A program made the translations under genes and the position numbers. The notes under the pieces are model-generated. The model made no database searches, was not told where the DNA came from, and saw nothing but the letters and a program-made list of their open reading frames with translations. A stretch of 64,000 bases of DNA from Anaerohalosphaeraceae bacterium (GTDB taxonomy: Bacteria > Planctomycetota > Phycisphaerae > Sedimentisphaerales > UBA12454): NCBI GenBank assembly GCA_021108375.1, contig JAIORA010000047.1, positions 1 to 64,000 of the forward strand. The letters are read 5' to 3'. Below are positions 35,554-43,279 of the stretch, piece after piece; within the stretch, counting starts at the first letter, position 1, and every line of letters begins with the position of its first letter.

Positions 35554-36369
35554 CTATTCTTGAGAAAGAACTTCGAGCGTCAGCATAGTAACATCGTCAA
35601 CTTCCTCTGTTTCGTTTAGATTTCGGCGAACCAGTTTTTTGAAGTTGTTTGTTACATCTTTAGCACTTCCCCTGGTAACGCTTTTAAATTCCTCGCTCAA
35701 GGCAACTTCGCAATTTTCGCTGTCGATTTTCTTTTCGACAAACGGATCGCAGCCGTCTGAATAGATGATAATTTTTTCGCCGGGCCACAGTTGTACGGAA
35801 TCCTGCTCAAACTGTGCGTTTTCAAAAACGCCAAGCAGCGAACCCCTGTTCTGCATTTGCTCGATACTGCCATCGTATTTAACAAGAAGGGGATAGGGGT
35901 GTCCAGCCCTGCAATATGTCATTTTCAGCGTTTCTGTATTCAGCAGGCAATAGCAGCAAGTCGCAAATTGACAACCGCTGAGATTCAGTTCAACCATACG
36001 CTGATTCAAATTGCTTATCACCTCAATTGGCGAAAAAATCTTGTACTCATTGCCGACAGTCTCACGCATTTGGATTGCCTGCTTGATAAAAATAGTCAGC
36101 AAAGCTGCCGGCATAGAATGTCCCACCGCATCTGCCATATAGAAACCGATATGCTCTTCATCAACCCTGGCAACATCGTAAATATCCCCGGAAACCCAAT
36201 CAGCCGGCATAAAAAGTGCCGACCAGCTGAGCCTGTCGCTATCAGGAAGCCATCTCGGCAGAAAATCTCTCTGCAAAGCCCCCGCCATACGCAACTGGCC
36301 TTCGTGCTGCGATGCGTTATTATTACTTCTTTCCCTGCCAGCGATTTTCATATCTTTTGTCTGCAACAT
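35554..36369 (-). CDS. SpoIIE/RsbU-type PP2C phosphatase
   Basis: A 271-residue serine phosphatase domain. The metal-binding acids lie in WVSGDIYDV (about 58-66), YMADAVGHSMPAALL (about 77-91), YSDGCDPFVE and VDDVTMLTLEV near the C-terminus. Family members control anti-sigma-factor antagonists or other phospho-switches. There is no receiver, PAS or HAMP domain, so the input is unknown. No anti-sigma or antagonist gene is adjacent. The ATG at 36369 has GAGG upstream, and a TATAAT box lies at 36382-36387 on the same strand with only a weak -35. Confidence 0.88.
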   Translation of the reverse strand: MLQTKDMKIAGRERSNNNASQHEGQLRMAGALQRDFLPRWLPDSDRLSWSALFMPADWVSGDIYDVARVDEEHIGFYMADAVGHSMPAALLTIFIKQAIQMRETVGNEYKIFSPIEVISNLNQRMVELNLSGCQFATCCYCLLNTETLKMTYCRAGHPYPLLVKYDGSIEQMQNRGSLLGVFENAQFEQDSVQLWPGEKIIIYSDGCDPFVEKKIDSENCEVALSEEFKSVTRGSAKDVTNNFKKLVRRNLNETEEVDDVTMLTLEVLSQE

Positions 36370-36556
36370 ATCATAGCCTCAATTATAGACAAAACACCTG
36401 TCTTCATTTTAATCGGCCATTTTTGGTTGCGACTGAGGCAAAATCGGATAGCAATTTCAAGATTTACTTTTGATATTATCGGCCCTTAACAATTTTTGGA
36501 TTGAATTACGAATTGATTTACAGCTTTTCCACTGCGTGTCTAAAAAAATTGTCCGA

Positions 36557-37273
36557 TTAACTAAAGATTGCTGAGCCGACTCTTAAAATGGTCGCACCTT
36601 CTTCGACAGCTATTTCGTAATCGGCACTCATCCCCATACTCATATGAACAAAATCTTTTGGACTGAAACCTTCTTTGTGTATCTCCTCAAAAATCTCTCT
36701 CGCCCGAACGAAGCTCACCCGAACCAAATCCTTATCGCGAGTCAAAGGCCCCATAGTCATAATACCGCAAAGCCTGACATTGCCCATCTCGGCAATTTGT
36801 TCTGCCAGATGAACCGCCGCACCAACGGGAACGCCGTACTTCTGCGGCTCCAGCGAGCAGTTTACCTGCAGCAGAATTTTAGGATTAACCCCGGCCTTAG
36901 CCGAGGCTTTATCTATCTCCTCAGCCAATCGAAGCGTATCGACCGAATGAATAAAATCGGTTATTTTGAGTACTTGTTTCGATTTGTTCCGCTGCAAATG
37001 GCCTATCATATGCCAGTTAATTTTCGCTGGCAAACTTTGCGATTCCCCCTGTTCGAGATACTCACCGATTTCCTCAGCTACCAGCTTTAGATGCTGCACA
37101 CGGTTCTCACCCAGGTCGCTGTACCCAAGATTCACAACCTCTTTGATTGCATCGACATTCGCCGATTTTGTTACAACAACGAGCTTAACATCGCCTGTTG
37201 CCCGGCGACTCCTTGCGCAGGCTTCGGTTATATTTGATTTGACCTTTTCGAGATTTTCAGCAATTTTTCCCAT
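36557..37273 (-). CDS. Pyridoxal phosphate homeostasis protein (YggS/PLPBP family)
   Basis: A 238-residue protein of the PROSC/YggS family. The PLP lysine is in VVVTKSANVDAIKE, followed by LGENRVQ and WHMIGHLQRNK; the phosphate-binding end is LRVGSAIFS. The fold resembles the alanine racemase barrel but has no known catalytic activity; it buffers PLP and affects amino acid metabolism. It starts three bases after the stop of the topoisomerase VI A gene, so the two are co-transcribed. Confidence 0.94.
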   Translation of the reverse strand: MGKIAENLEKVKSNITEACARSRRATGDVKLVVVTKSANVDAIKEVVNLGYSDLGENRVQHLKLVAEEIGEYLEQGESQSLPAKINWHMIGHLQRNKSKQVLKITDFIHSVDTLRLAEEIDKASAKAGVNPKILLQVNCSLEPQKYGVPVGAAVHLAEQIAEMGNVRLCGIMTMGPLTRDKDLVRVSFVRAREIFEEIHKEGFSPKDFVHMSMGMSADYEIAVEEGATILRVGSAIFS

Positions 37274-37276
37274 TGT

Positions 37277-38371
37277 CTAAGGCAGAAACTTGTCCGGCTT
37301 CTTCATTTTTGCCGGCAGATAATCGTTAACAACAAAATCGAGTCCGTGCTTTGCAAAAGCCTGCTGCTCAACACGAACCCCCATTTTAAGCATCTGATTT
37401 ATGGACTTCTGCCATTGCTTATAGTGCTTAACGAAGGGGTCGTTTTTGAGTGCATCCTTCGCCCGTTTAATATCAATTTCCTTCAGCGGATGCGTAGGCA
37501 ATTTATAATCGACAATATCCTGCGGCGTTACGCCGAGAAAGCTAACCTTAGGCACACAGAAATACTCATTAAGATGCGCCGCGTTTCCCGACCCGACTTT
37601 CAGCGTGCGGTAGATATTAAAATACCCATAAGGGTCGCCATCGACAAATGCATACACCGGAATCTTCAAATCATCCGAAAGCCGCCGAATAAACCGCCTG
37701 CAAGCCCTTGTCGGCACACCACCCATACTGATAAGGATGCAATTATTTTTATCCCAATAATCGTATTTCACCAGCCTCTGAAACATACCTGCAGTTTCTA
37801 TCGCCAGAACAAACTTAGCTTTGCTCGAAAATTTCAGGCCCTCCACATCGGTCGGAATCGAATATGCGCCAGAGCCGAACTTGGTACAGTCTATTTTTAA
37901 TTTGTTACCCTTGGAATCCGAATCGATAACGACTAATCTTCCCGCTACATCGCCGCCTTTTTCTTCAGGTACAAATTTCAGTTGCTCGCGATTGACACCA
38001 AACATCGCTTCAACATCGTCCATAATGGTATCGGATTCAGGCTGCTCAGCAAAACCTGCCTTGCCCCAATTTTTCGATATATAATATGCTTCCCTCTTGG
38101 TCGCCATATCATTGCTCTCTATCAATTCCTTAGACAGAGACATCATCTTAAGCGTCTGGGCAAACGTTTTAACGGTACTAACCGTAAGCGTCCGAACCTT
38201 GCTTTTGCCTGTCATTTCGAAATATCCTTTTTTCGCCTGATATTTCACATTGCTCAACGAACGCACCGGGGTAGTCATTGTAGGCTTTTGCTTCTTCAGA
38301 ATCTTCGCCTGAATTGTTTTCGCTGTATCGATGATTTTATCGGCCACTGCTGCTGGCTTACTTTTTGCCAT
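37277..38371 (-). CDS. top6A: DNA topoisomerase VI subunit A (Spo11-like)
   Basis: A 364-residue protein of the type IIB topoisomerase A-subunit family. The winged-helix/CAP region carries the catalytic tyrosine in KREAYYISKNW (Y96-Y97, the second being the expected nucleophile). The Toprim domain shows the acidic residue in AIETAGMFQRL and the D-x-D pair in FVDGDPYGYFNIYR. Topoisomerase VI needs an ATPase B subunit, which is not in this window. The enzyme is best known from archaea and plants and is patchy in bacteria. A lysine-rich N-terminal extension of about 35 residues precedes the fold. Family assignment is strong; activity depends on finding subunit B. Confidence 0.88.
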   Translation of the reverse strand: MAKSKPAAVADKIIDTAKTIQAKILKKQKPTMTTPVRSLSNVKYQAKKGYFEMTGKSKVRTLTVSTVKTFAQTLKMMSLSKELIESNDMATKREAYYISKNWGKAGFAEQPESDTIMDDVEAMFGVNREQLKFVPEEKGGDVAGRLVVIDSDSKGNKLKIDCTKFGSGAYSIPTDVEGLKFSSKAKFVLAIETAGMFQRLVKYDYWDKNNCILISMGGVPTRACRRFIRRLSDDLKIPVYAFVDGDPYGYFNIYRTLKVGSGNAAHLNEYFCVPKVSFLGVTPQDIVDYKLPTHPLKEIDIKRAKDALKNDPFVKHYKQWQKSINQMLKMGVRVEQQAFAKHGLDFVVNDYLPAKMKKPDKFLP

Positions 38372-38551
38372 AAACCCTAACGCTCCGTGTCAGATTATAG
38401 AAAAGAATGGTTCTTGCACCCTGAAACGCCAATCTATGCTAAATACAACCCAAGTTCAAGCCTAAAGTTTTTTTGATAAATTACCCAAAAAAGACCTTGA
38501 CAGTCTCTGTATATTCTGTTCTCATAATGGCCTTTGTTTCGCAGATTTTGA

Positions 38552-38580
38552 TTGACTTAGCTCTTTAAAATTGTTATAAT
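38552..38580 (+). promoter_or_regulatory. Strong promoter upstream of the candidate C-rich sRNA
   Basis: TTGACT at 38552-38557 and consensus TATAAT at 38575-38580 are 17 bases apart. The predicted start is near 38587. Confidence 0.75.
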
Positions 38581-38586
38581 TCCCAT

Positions 38587-38847
38587 ATGTAATCTCACAA
38601 GACACTTGCTGTCTGGCAGTTGCACTTTCGGACAGTTTAAGATCCTCGGCGAGATAGTGTCATTATGTGGTTTCCCCCCCAGCCACCGTGACCATCTCGC
38701 CTTCTTTTCTTTGGAGGATTTTTGAAAATTTTTAGCGGCAGGAATTACACCTGTGGCCGGGTTCCCCCCAACCTTGTCATATCTTTTCTTGCCGTTATCC
38801 TCGGCGAGGTAGGCGCAAAACTCTGTTTTGTCCTTCTCGCCTTTTTT
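38587..38847 (+). ncRNA. Candidate small RNA with two C-rich hairpin loops
   Basis: About 260 bases run from a near-consensus promoter to a T-tract hairpin. Predicted elements are a first hairpin (CTGTC 38609-38613, GACAG 38631-38635), a long hairpin (GGCGAGAT 38648-38655 with ATCTCGCC 38694-38701, plus inner GTCA/TGAC and GTGG/CCAC) whose loop holds seven C, and a small hairpin (GGTT, six C, AACC at 38760-38773). C-rich loops that bind Shine-Dalgarno sequences are known from Gram-positive regulatory RNAs. ATCCTCGGCGAG followed by A or G and then TAG occurs twice (38642 and 38798). A weak coding alternative exists: GGAGG at 38713-38717 before a TTG at 38722 opens 76 codons that run into the antisense of nnrE. 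Confidence 0.5.
38803..38847 (+). terminator. Terminator-like hairpin of the candidate sRNA
   Basis: GGCGAG (38803-38808) pairs with CTCGCC (38836-38841), with inner CAAAAC/GTTTTG around TCT, followed by six T. It ends inside the last codon of the convergent nnrE gene. Confidence 0.6.
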
Positions 38848-39550
38848 ATGCGCAAGTTTTATCCACTGGCTCTATGCCTATTGACGCAATATAAACATCG
38901 CCCGTATGCCGTGCCGAATCGGCATTGGCGAACCCCGTTTTGGCTGCGATAAATGTAACTGTCGCATAGGCAATTATCGATATTGGCAAAGGTTTACCTG
39001 TATCGCAATCTAATCCGGATGGAATGTCAACTGCAATTATTGGCTTGCCTAACAGATTGATTGCCTCAATGAGTCCCTGATATTCGTCCCGTAGTTCACC
39101 ACAAAGCCCTATACCGAAAATCGCATCCACAAGAACATCACAGCTGGATGCCAGCTCGGAAATCTCCCTCAGAAACGGCGGAGCGATAGATTCAAATTCA
39201 GCTATCTCCAGCTTTAAAACCCGCGCCAAATCATAATTGATTTTTGCATCACCTTTAATTTTGTCCCCGCTGCCGCAGATTATTATCATCACGTCAATAC
39301 CTGCGTTATGCAAATGTCGTGCAATTACAAAACCATCACCCCCGTTATTGCCCGTCCCGCACAATATGCCGACTTTCTTCCCTTCGAGGTCTCCGAGTAT
39401 TCTGCTAACGATTTCCGCGCAGCTCCTGCCCGCATTTTCCATCAGCACAGCCCCCGAAATTCCAGCCGTGTTTATCGCCCAGCTATCGAAATCCCTCGCC
39501 TGACTTCTACTGATTACGCTATCTTTACCGCGATTATATCTCTTTATCAT
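38846..39550 (-). CDS. nnrE: NAD(P)H-hydrate epimerase (YjeF N-terminal domain)
   Basis: A 234-residue metabolite-repair enzyme that interconverts R and S hydrates of NAD(P)H. Signature segments are VLMENAGRSCAE, CGTGNNGGDGFVIARHL and VDAIFGIGLCGEL followed by VAVDIPSGLDCDTGK-like AVDIPSGLDCDTGKPL. The dehydratase domain (NnrD), often fused at the C-terminus, is absent, so it must be separate. The 3' end meets the terminator of the convergent candidate sRNA with a two-base overlap. Confidence 0.93.
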   Translation of the reverse strand: MIKRYNRGKDSVISRSQARDFDSWAINTAGISGAVLMENAGRSCAEIVSRILGDLEGKKVGILCGTGNNGGDGFVIARHLHNAGIDVMIIICGSGDKIKGDAKINYDLARVLKLEIAEFESIAPPFLREISELASSCDVLVDAIFGIGLCGELRDEYQGLIEAINLLGKPIIAVDIPSGLDCDTGKPLPISIIAYATVTFIAAKTGFANADSARHTGDVYIASIGIEPVDKTCA

Positions 39551-39638
39551 AGTAATAAGGATTATATCCAGCTTGCTTTGTGCGTCAACAAATTGATTTC
39601 TTGTTGATTATTTGTCAAAACCGGCTAATATCGGCGAT

Positions 39639-40385
39639 ATGAACATACTTTTAACAAACGATGATGGCATTTTCGCTCCCGGCATTGCCGCCGCATACAA
39701 AGAGCTTGTAAAACTTGGAGACGTTACAGTAGTCGCTCCCTCCGATGCAATGAGCGGGGCGGGCCACAGCATAACCGTTTTCGAGCCGCTCGAATGCGAA
39801 GAGGTTGAAGTCCCCGGAGCATTCACTGGTTACAGCGTTTCCGGCTCGCCCGCAGATTGCGTAAAGCTGGCGATTATGGAAATTTGCGACAAGAAAATAG
39901 ACCTCGTCGTCAGCGGAATAAACAATGGTGCCAATGTCGGCATAAACGTCTATTATTCTGGCACAGTCGGTGCAGCAATGGAAGCCGCCTTTTACAAAAT
40001 ACCCGCAGTAGCACTCAGCGCCTGCCGTAAAGGAGATGTCGATTTAACTTCTGCCGCAAAACACGCCGGCAGCGTACTCAAAAAACTTCTGCCGCCAAAA
40101 CATTCAGGCGTAGTAAACATCAACATCCCACAACTCACACCGGGCAACCCGAAAGGCGTAAAGGTCGTGCCGCAATCGACCTTTGGCTTCAACGAGCATT
40201 ATGTAAAAGAAAAAAGTCATACCGGCAAAACGCAATACCAGCTTACCGGCGGAAATTACCTCGACAAGGACTCTCCTGCTGATACTATCGCTCTTTCTGA
40301 AGGGTTCGTAACGGTAACTGCCCTGGGGTTTGATATGACGGATTATAAAAATATGGAAAATCTGCATCAGATAAAATGGGATTAG
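39639..40385 (+). CDS. surE: 5'/3'-nucleotidase SurE
   Basis: A 248-residue survival protein E, a metal-dependent nucleotidase. The N-terminal MNILLTNDDGIFAPG carries metal ligands D8 and D9. The GYSVSGSPADCVKLA and VVSGINNGANVGINVYYSGTVGAAMEA segments complete the active site. The ATG at 39639 starts exactly at the first beta strand; a TTG 27 bases earlier is less likely. A truncated ACT-domain frame follows directly after the stop. Confidence 0.96.
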   Translation: MNILLTNDDGIFAPGIAAAYKELVKLGDVTVVAPSDAMSGAGHSITVFEPLECEEVEVPGAFTGYSVSGSPADCVKLAIMEICDKKIDLVVSGINNGANVGINVYYSGTVGAAMEAAFYKIPAVALSACRKGDVDLTSAAKHAGSVLKKLLPPKHSGVVNINIPQLTPGNPKGVKVVPQSTFGFNEHYVKEKSHTGKTQYQLTGGNYLDKDSPADTIALSEGFVTVTALGFDMTDYKNMENLHQIKWD

Positions 40386-40431
40386 AGGATTTGATAATAG
40401 CAAAAAAGAAATCGCAAAGATAGCCAATTCA

Positions 40432-40635
40432 ATGGCCAAAGCCAACGTAAACATCGTTGATGTCAATCAGAAGATTATGGAAGACTATTTTGTAATGACG
40501 ATGGCCGTTGACATTGCGAATGCGAAGATTGGCATACCTAAAATAAACCAACGTCTGAAGAGAATTGCTGATGATATGGAGCTAAACATCACCTTTCAGG
40601 ACGAAACAATTTTCAAGATGATGCACCGAATTTAG
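40432..40635 (+). pseudogene. ACT-domain protein (UPF0237-like), apparently 5'-truncated
   Basis: The 67 codons give ANVNIVDVNQKIMEDYFVMTM and a C-terminus ending FKMMHRI, the last two thirds of the small ACT-domain proteins that normally have about 90 residues. In the same frame the open sequence extends back to about 40387 without a start codon, encoding FDNSKKEIAKIANS, the expected first helix. The first beta strand and the start are missing, and a one-base shift leads to a short frame beginning at ATG 40376 over a run of six adenines. Either the gene is a remnant, or it uses an internal ATG. The gene-free rest of 40636-40733 holds only a repeat. Confidence 0.6.
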
Positions 40636-40680
40636 CAGTTTTGTCATATCCGCGAAAGCGAGAATTCATTTTTTGAATTT

Positions 40681-40738
40681 TTAAAATCTGTGTAAATCCG
40701 TGTCTAAATTTTTGTGCCTTTGGGTCTTTGTGGCTAAC
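40681..40738 (+). repeat. Dispersed repeat, fourth family, copy 2
   Basis: AAAATCTGTGTAAATCCGTG, TCTAAATTTTTGTGCC and TTTGGGTCTTTGTGGCTAA follow in order. This is directly repeated at 41991-42048, so the two copies bracket the RlmL-like gene. Confidence 0.7.
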
Positions 40739-41939
40739 TTTTCTCTGTGTTTTCCGCAAACATTTTTCGCCGAGTACCGCCATACATTTCATATTTGTAG
40801 AGTCGGCATTCGATTTTGCCGTTAAAGAATATCATTCGCCGACTGGCTTTTAGGCCGATTTTTGCGACTAACTCTTTATTGCCTGAAAAGATGTAGCCGT
40901 TATATCCGGTGCATTTCTTTTTCAGAAACGCTCCGATTCGCTCGTAGTCTTTTTCCAACTGTTCGATTTCGCCCATTCGCTGTCCGTATTCGGGGTTCAT
41001 AATCACAATTCCCTCACCGCTGGGAATTTCGGTTTCTTCAAAATCGCACACAGAAAACTCTATCAAATGTTCAACGCCAGCCGTTTTGGCGTTTTGTTTA
41101 GCCGCCTCGATTGCCTGTTCATCAATATCCGTTGCGATGATTCGCTTTTGCACACCGTTTTTGATTATCTTTTTGCGAAAATCGTTACGAATTTCCTGCC
41201 ACACTGATTCATCGTAACCTTTTATGTGTTGGAATCCGAAATTAGTTCTCAGTGCCCCCGCAGGCCGATTCATCGCTATCAGTGCCGCCTCAATCGCCAG
41301 CGTTCCGCTCCCGCACATCGGCAAAACCAAATCGCAACTGCCGTCATATCCGCTGCCAGCAATTATCCCCGCCGCCAGAGTCTCCCGCAGCGGTGCTTTG
41401 TGTGGCATCTTTCGGTAATTACGGTCTGAAATTTTCTCACCTGATGTATTCAGATATATCCACGCATTATGCTGCTTCCAGAACAGATTCACAACTACGC
41501 CATCACGTTCTTTACCACTATTTGGCCGAGTTCCTTTCTTTTTGGAAATACGGTCAACGATAGCATCCTTAACTTTCATATTCGGAAACATACTATTATC
41601 AACCGTCCACGTATCGACCTTACCTATTACGCAAAGATGTTCTGCCGGGTCGATAATATTTTCCCAATCCACCATCGATACTTGTTTATAAAGTGCCTCG
41701 GTACTCCCGCATCGAAACTCTCTCAGCAGATAGAAAACGTTATAAGCCGTTCGCAAACAGTAGTTCATCTTCATACAATCGACAAACGTCCCTCGCGTAA
41801 CAACTCCGCCATCTCTGCTGCTGATAATTTCGTCGAACCCAAGCTCTGCAAGTTCTGCGATGAGATAGTCTTTAAGTCCCGGCCCGCAGGTAACCATTAT
41901 ATTTTTACGTTCATTCACGTTCATAATTTTCTTTGTCAT
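40734..41939 (-). CDS. THUMP-domain RNA guanine-N2 methyltransferase (RlmL N-terminal type)
   Basis: A 401-residue protein. A THUMP RNA-binding domain (about 50-165) is followed by an SAM-dependent methyltransferase with DLVLPMCGSGTLAIEAALIA (about 210-229), IIATDIDEQAIEAAKQNA and the catalytic-type motif VIMNPEYGQRMG, where the usual NPPYG reads NPEYG. This matches the N-terminal half of E. coli RlmL, which makes m2G2445 in 23S rRNA; the RlmK half is absent. The substrate is inferred from the family. The gene stands alone between two direct copies of a dispersed repeat. Confidence 0.87.
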   Translation of the reverse strand: MTKKIMNVNERKNIMVTCGPGLKDYLIAELAELGFDEIISSRDGGVVTRGTFVDCMKMNYCLRTAYNVFYLLREFRCGSTEALYKQVSMVDWENIIDPAEHLCVIGKVDTWTVDNSMFPNMKVKDAIVDRISKKKGTRPNSGKERDGVVVNLFWKQHNAWIYLNTSGEKISDRNYRKMPHKAPLRETLAAGIIAGSGYDGSCDLVLPMCGSGTLAIEAALIAMNRPAGALRTNFGFQHIKGYDESVWQEIRNDFRKKIIKNGVQKRIIATDIDEQAIEAAKQNAKTAGVEHLIEFSVCDFEETEIPSGEGIVIMNPEYGQRMGEIEQLEKDYERIGAFLKKKCTGYNGYIFSGNKELVAKIGLKASRRMIFFNGKIECRLYKYEMYGGTRRKMFAENTEKS

Positions 41940-41990
41940 TTCGAGTCCCGATTCATCGGGGTTGCAGTTTGCTTTGCCTTTTTACTCTTT

Positions 41991-42048
41991 TAAAATCCGT
42001 GTAATCCGCGGTTAAAAAATTTTTGTGTCTTTGTGCCTTCGTAGCTAA
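41991..42048 (+). repeat. Dispersed repeat, fourth family, copy 3
   Basis: AAAATCCGTGTAATCCGCGG, TTAAAAAATTTTTGTG and TCTTTGTGCCTTCGTAGCTA follow in order, matching 40681-40738 in the same orientation. The remainder of 41940-42131 shows no gene. Confidence 0.7.
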
Positions 42049-42131
42049 TTTCTTTTGCGTAATACGTGGTTAATCTTTTTCATCTGCCGAGAAATGACTT
42101 GTAACAGCTTTTATAAAAAGGCGTTATGAAA

Positions 42132-42205
42132 TGGGCGATACAAGACTTGAACTTGTGACCTCTTGGATGTCGACCAAGCGCTCTAGCCAACTGAGCTAAT
42201 CGCCC
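42132..42205 (-). tRNA. tRNA-Val (anticodon GAC)
   Basis: A 74-base cloverleaf on the minus strand with the same acceptor and D-arm as the tRNA-Val at 35445. The anticodon stem CTTGG/CCAAG encloses TCGACAT, giving GAC (valine). The CCA end is not encoded. The two valine tRNAs differ mainly in the anticodon arm and a few T-arm pairs. Confidence 0.93.
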
Positions 42206-42272
42206 TATTAGGTGGAATTATCAGCAATTCTGTATAAAAATCAAGTGTTTTCTGAATAAAATCAAACTCAGA

Positions 42273-42785
42273 TTACAGGTTTTTTCTGATTGTTACCGCG
42301 GAGGCGAATGTGTTGCTGTATGTACCAATCGTTATGCTGATGGAGATTTGCACGCTTTGGACGTATTCGGTCATTGAATCGTCGAATGCGGTTTCTCTGG
42401 TGAACTCGGCTTGAGTAACATTTTCGCAGAGTATGTAATCATCGTCCGTGGTGTCGTCATTTGTAACAAGGTAGAGCTTTTGCTGGGAACTGTCAAAGAG
42501 GTAGGTGATGTTCTGGCCCTGCGATGTCTGAAACGAGCATTGTGAGTTCGGCTCGGATATTTCAACCGCATTTGCGGTTCGCAGTTCGGTAGTAATTCTT
42601 GATAGAGCCTGCATCGCTGTGTTTATAGTTCTGCTTATGTCCCGGTTTGCCTGATAGTTATCAGAGGAAGCTCGCAATGCGAATGCCACCGCGGTTAACA
42701 GAAAGGCCGCTATCGTGATGCTGAGCATCAGTTCTACAAGAGTGAAGCCTGCGGAGCTTCGCATATTTTTTTTATTCGTTTTCAT
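42273..42785 (-). CDS. Prepilin-like protein, last gene of pilus operon
   Basis: A 170-residue protein with a prepilin signal: the basic leader ends in G before FTLVELMLSITIAAFLL (about 14-30). The mature part is beta-rich with many Ser/Thr/Asp, as in minor pseudopilins of the GspJ/PilW type. It starts on the last base of the upstream prepilin stop and is therefore coupled to it. It is probably a minor pilin in the fibre tip. It could equally be a GspJ-like component of a type II secretion apparatus. Confidence 0.83.
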   Translation of the reverse strand: MKTNKKNMRSSAGFTLVELMLSITIAAFLLTAVAFALRASSDNYQANRDISRTINTAMQALSRITTELRTANAVEISEPNSQCSFQTSQGQNITYLFDSSQQKLYLVTNDDTTDDDYILCENVTQAEFTRETAFDDSMTEYVQSVQISISITIGTYSNTFASAVTIRKNL

Positions 42786-43276
42786 TATTGAAGTGTCCTA
42801 ATCCAACTGACCGAGGAAATTTCGATGCCATCAGCAAGAATGCGCACGGTTATTTTAATAAAGTCGCTGCTGTGGTCTGTAACGGTCTGCTGGAAATTTG
42901 CAGCACTTATATTGTTTACGGTTACTTGTTGAGTAAATCGAGCAAGTGCGGATAACGGACTTCTGCGTGCGTCAACTGGTGGAGAAAGAACGGCATCGTC
43001 AAAATCATCGACATCATCGTAGGTGGCTAATGAGGCCTCTTCCGGGCCGAAAACGCCTGTGCCGGTTTGCGGGTCTCTAAGCGGCAATAGCGAAGTTATG
43101 GTTTTAATCTGCGAGACAAGAAATTCGGCTGTGGTAATGTCGGCTGCGGAGGCTGAGGCGTAAGAGTAATAGCCGTTAGAGCCTATTAACGATGCGATTG
43201 CGATTCCGATTATTATGATGGCAACTAAAATCTCAATTAGCGTAAAACCGTTTTTTTTGTTAATGTGTGATTTCAT
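42785..43276 (-). CDS. Prepilin-like protein (GspI/PilV-like)
   Basis: A 163-residue protein with the prepilin motif NGFTLIEILVAIIIIGIAIA (about 9-28) and E at mature position 5. The rest is globular with an alanine/serine helix and a C-terminal beta part ending in SSVSWIRTL. By size and position it resembles the minor pseudopilin GspI or PilV. It follows the platform protein gene by three bases. Confidence 0.83.
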   Translation of the reverse strand: MKSHINKKNGFTLIEILVAIIIIGIAIASLIGSNGYYSYASASAADITTAEFLVSQIKTITSLLPLRDPQTGTGVFGPEEASLATYDDVDDFDDAVLSPPVDARRSPLSALARFTQQVTVNNISAANFQQTVTDHSSDFIKITVRILADGIEISSVSWIRTLQ

Positions 43277-43279
43277 TTT

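Noticed and set aside
38587-38847. 6S RNA, tmRNA, SRP RNA or RNase P RNA
   Set aside because: No SRP GGAA tetraloop region, no tmRNA tRNA-like ends and no RNase P core motifs could be seen. A 6S-type extended rod with a central bubble is also not evident.
38722-38952. 76-codon frame with GGAGG upstream
   Set aside because: Its last 107 bases are antisense to nnrE, it runs through the terminator hairpin, and the RNA structures explain the region better. Kept only as an alternative under the sRNA.
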